A stretch of 31,647 nt of DNA from a virus. Below, one piece after another: positions 29,868-31,647 of this stretch (its first letter is position 1; each line of letters begins with the position of its first letter). The stretch spans positions 1 to 31,647 of IMG/VR virus record IMGVR_UViG_3300049432_000057; one strand, given 5' to 3'. The position numbers and the translations under genes are program-made. The notes under the pieces are model-generated. The model worked only from the letters and a program-made list of their open reading frames with translations, did no database searches and was not told the origin of the DNA.

Positions 29868-30683
29868 AGCCCCAAACGCATCCCTTATCTTGCTAGGTTT
29901 CCTGCTGCTACCAGCCCACGCCTCCTGCGCCTGCTCGGCTACCTCCGCCGCCAGCCGCTTCTTCTCCGCCTCCGCTGCCGCCTCCTCCGCTTCCTTCCTC
30001 TCCCGTTCCTCCTCCTCCAACCGCTGCTCCTCCTCCTTCTCCGCCTTCCTCCGCTCCTTCGCGCTCATCTCCTCCCTGTCCGCCACCGTGAATGGATCCA
30101 ACTCAACCCTTCGCCTCACTATCTCACCAATACTCAGCCCTTCTTCACCAGGCAAAGGCTCCTTCCTCTCCCCGGTAGCCCCAGGATTGAACTTCGCGCG
30201 TACCCCAGCCTCGATCTCCTCCTCACGCGCGATCTTCGCACGTACACGCTCCTGCCGCCGCCGCATCGCCGCCACGTCCAGGTCCGCCTGCCCTGCCTCC
30301 GGCCCAGGCCGCTCCCTTTTCCGAAACCGCGCCTGCGCCTCCCGGTTATACGCCCGCAGTTCCTCAGCGTTGCGAATGGCCATGTATTTCGGCCCAGACA
30401 CCACCCGGTAAACAAACTTCCCGACAGGCACCAGCCGCCGCCCTTCCTCATCCTCACAGAGAGAGTCCGAATCGGGCCGGCAAAGATACTCGATTGCCGC
30501 ACAGATCGCCTCCTCCGTCTCGCCAATGTAAAACGCCAGGTTCGTCGGCCTCAGTTCCACCTGCACACCGACCCCTTTGTCCTCACGCATCGTCGCTATC
30601 ACGTAGCCCCACACCGCAAATACCACCGCCCCTGCCCCGCGCATCGACCCGGTGTAAGTCGTTTCGTAGATTCTACCGTACAT
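29814..30683 (-). CDS. Replisome-organizer-like protein
   Basis: 289 residues from the ATG at 30683 (MYGRIYETTYTGSMRGAGAV). The N-terminal 115 match the winged-helix replisome organizers of phages: VVFAVWGYVIATMREDKGVG, ELRPTNLAFYIGETEEAICA, AIEYLCRPDSDSLCEDEEGR, then VVSGPKYMAIRNAEELRAYN. After residue 130 it is Arg/Glu-rich with a long charged helix (AKERRKAEKEEEQRLEEEER) and a Thr/Pro tail. It would bind an origin or recruit the helicase. A second such protein is encoded at 18.4-19.1 kb, so the two may act at different stages. Confidence 0.6.
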   Translation of the reverse strand: MYGRIYETTYTGSMRGAGAVVFAVWGYVIATMREDKGVGVQVELRPTNLAFYIGETEEAICAAIEYLCRPDSDSLCEDEEGRRLVPVGKFVYRVVSGPKYMAIRNAEELRAYNREAQARFRKRERPGPEAGQADLDVAAMRRRQERVRAKIAREEEIEAGVRAKFNPGATGERKEPLPGEEGLSIGEIVRRRVELDPFTVADREEMSAKERRKAEKEEEQRLEEEERERKEAEEAAAEAEKKRLAAEVAEQAQEAWAGSSRKPSKIRDAFGAATTPTTPDDPGDSSNGE

Positions 30684-31305
30684 AAGTGTTCCAGTAGCGC
30701 TGCTTGAGTTCATCACACAGGTCTCCTAACGCAAGAAATTCTTCGGGTTCCTGCCGCAGAGTCCAAAGGTCCTCTGCTACCTGGCAGGATTCCGCGAAAC
30801 TCATCTCCCCAAAAGTGATCCGGCAGTAAAATCTGACACTCCCTTTGAGCGCCTGACTTATCCAATTCGACGGCCATCCTGACGGATCGTTCCAATCAGA
30901 GTCAGCCAGGTATCCGAGCATCAACTTAACCTCCTCAACTGGCAGCGGTATCTCCCTCACCAGCGCCTTTTCAATTACACGCGCCACGATCTCCGCAGGA
31001 AGTATGACTGGCAGATCGTGCTCAATTCTGTGGCATGACCGGCACAGCGTCTTCAGATCGCCAACCTCCGTCTCCTCCACCCGCTCAGGATACCGCCAGT
31101 GGTGAACCTGTAGCCTCCGCTTTGCACCGCATTCTACGCACTGCCGCTCATCCCGTTCCAACGCCCCTTCCCGTAGCCCTGCCCATTGCTCTGTCTTCTG
31201 CCACGCCGCATATCTCGCTTGCCGCCGCCGTCGTGTGCCATCGCCTTCCATACCCTTGCCGAATCGACCCCAATATCGCCTCGGCGCTTGATAAACGATG
31301 GCCAT
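30673..31305 (-). CDS. HNH endonuclease
   Basis: 210 residues. The HNH core is LERDERQCVECGAKRRLQVH, then HWRYPERVEETEVGDLKTLC and RSCHRIEHDLP. The C-terminal 110 (VEEVKLMLGYLADSDWNDPS and on) are an acidic helical domain I do not recognise. First gene behind the right-end leftward promoter. Stop and next start overlap by 11 bases. As the first gene behind its own promoter it may be a true phage function as much as a mobile nuclease. Confidence 0.85.
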   Translation of the reverse strand: MAIVYQAPRRYWGRFGKGMEGDGTRRRRQARYAAWQKTEQWAGLREGALERDERQCVECGAKRRLQVHHWRYPERVEETEVGDLKTLCRSCHRIEHDLPVILPAEIVARVIEKALVREIPLPVEEVKLMLGYLADSDWNDPSGWPSNWISQALKGSVRFYCRITFGEMSFAESCQVAEDLWTLRQEPEEFLALGDLCDELKQRYWNTYVR

Positions 31306-31315
31306 TTCGCTGGTT

Positions 31316-31345
31316 ATTATGCCGGTTGACTGTCAAGATTGTCAA
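31316..31345 (-). promoter_or_regulatory. Strong leftward promoter
   Basis: -35 TTGACA (31340-31345), 18-bp spacer, -10 CATAAT (31316-31321), five of six consensus. The ATG of the HNH gene is 10 bases away, so the message would be nearly leaderless. A palindrome TTGACTGTCAA lies in the spacer and may be an operator. Confidence 0.7.
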
Positions 31346-31647
31346 TAGGCTTCAACTAAAATCAATCGCTTTTGCCTCAGAGGTACTCTCAGATCCATTT
31401 CTCCGAAAATCGGCCCTTCTTGGCTTTCTCTGGCTTACCAAGGATCGCTCCGGTGTACAGCCGTTTCTCCCACGTTACCCCACGTTACCCCACGTTACAC
31501 GACCCCGCCTTTTCCAGTTCCAGAAATCCAGTGAGTAGAGAAGACACTCCTGTCGTACCGTGGGCGCGCGAGGGCGTGCCCCGGAGGCCCCCCGGCGACT
31601 GAAAAACCCTGTTTTCGCCTGTTTTCGGCATTTTAGAATACCTATTC
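31346..31647. other. Right-end region without a convincing gene
   Basis: About 300 bases hold no credible coding frame. The only structure I see is the tandem repeat at 31469-31498, and a doubled CTGTTTTCG close to the edge. The rest is mixed sequence upstream of the promoter and may be part of a control region continuing beyond the window. Confidence 0.5.
31469..31498. repeat. Tandem 10-bp repeat, three copies
   Basis: CCCACGTTAC occurs three times head to tail with no spacer. One unit per helical turn puts each copy on the same face of the DNA, as for operators or iterons. It lies about 125 bases upstream of the right-end promoter. Confidence 0.6.

Noticed and set aside
1-31647. Integrase, excisionase, lysis cassette or tail genes
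   Set aside because: I looked for tyrosine or serine recombinase motifs, endolysin motifs and long tail-type proteins and saw none. They may lie outside the window.

Overview
The window looks like most of a tailed double-stranded DNA phage (or prophage) genome of a GC-rich host. A head and packaging module (large terminase, portal, scaffold-like protein, capsid) and a replication and recombination module (initiator, primase-helicase, PD-(D/E)XK nuclease, RusA resolvase) sit side by side, packed with stop/start overlaps of the ATGA type. There is no ribosomal or housekeeping gene. I suspect a Verrucomicrobia-like (Limisphaerales/Pedosphaera) host, because the repeats near 22-24.5 kb resemble ones I remember from those genomes; this is from memory, not a search.

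Layout. From 26.6 kb down to the left edge nearly everything runs leftward. In order of transcription: a ribbon-helix-helix protein, an HNH nuclease, a conserved early protein, an array of small gene cassettes (24.55-21.2 kb) ending in a DNA methyltransferase, a basic protein, a PD-(D/E)XK nuclease with unusual domain order, a J-domain protein, a small HTH protein, a replication initiator with internal iterons, a primase-helicase, an HNH nuclease, an intein-containing large terminase, a second methyltransferase, a small acidic protein, an HTH protein (possible small terminase), the portal, a DHH phosphoesterase, an HNH nuclease, a small head-region protein, a scaffold-like protein, another HNH nuclease and the capsid. 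Terminator hairpins and an atypical tRNA-Met-like gene follow. Then come a GH130-like beta-propeller protein, a SAM methyltransferase, an AP2-HNH nuclease and a partial gene. A rightward operon (26.7-29.8 kb) encodes RusA and small proteins. A second leftward unit (31.3-29.8 kb) holds an HNH nuclease and a replisome-organizer-like protein.

The most unusual system is the array at 21.2-24.55 kb. It has six hairpin sites with the architecture of integron attC sites (RYYYAAC ... GTTRRRY outer cores, imperfect arms with two extra bases always on the same side), a right-hand half site and a bare left-hand core. The outer cores match within each cassette, not within each site, as integron site-specific recombination predicts. 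No integron integrase is visible. All array genes run against the polarity I infer for the sites, and the site loops supply start codons, stop codons and short leader peptides.

Other points: at least six free-standing HNH-type genes plus an intein inside the terminase P-loop; a J-domain protein beside an initiator whose gene contains the likely origin, which recalls lambda O and its DnaJ/DnaK dependence; and three promoters with an 18-bp spacer placed so that the first message of each operon is nearly leaderless.
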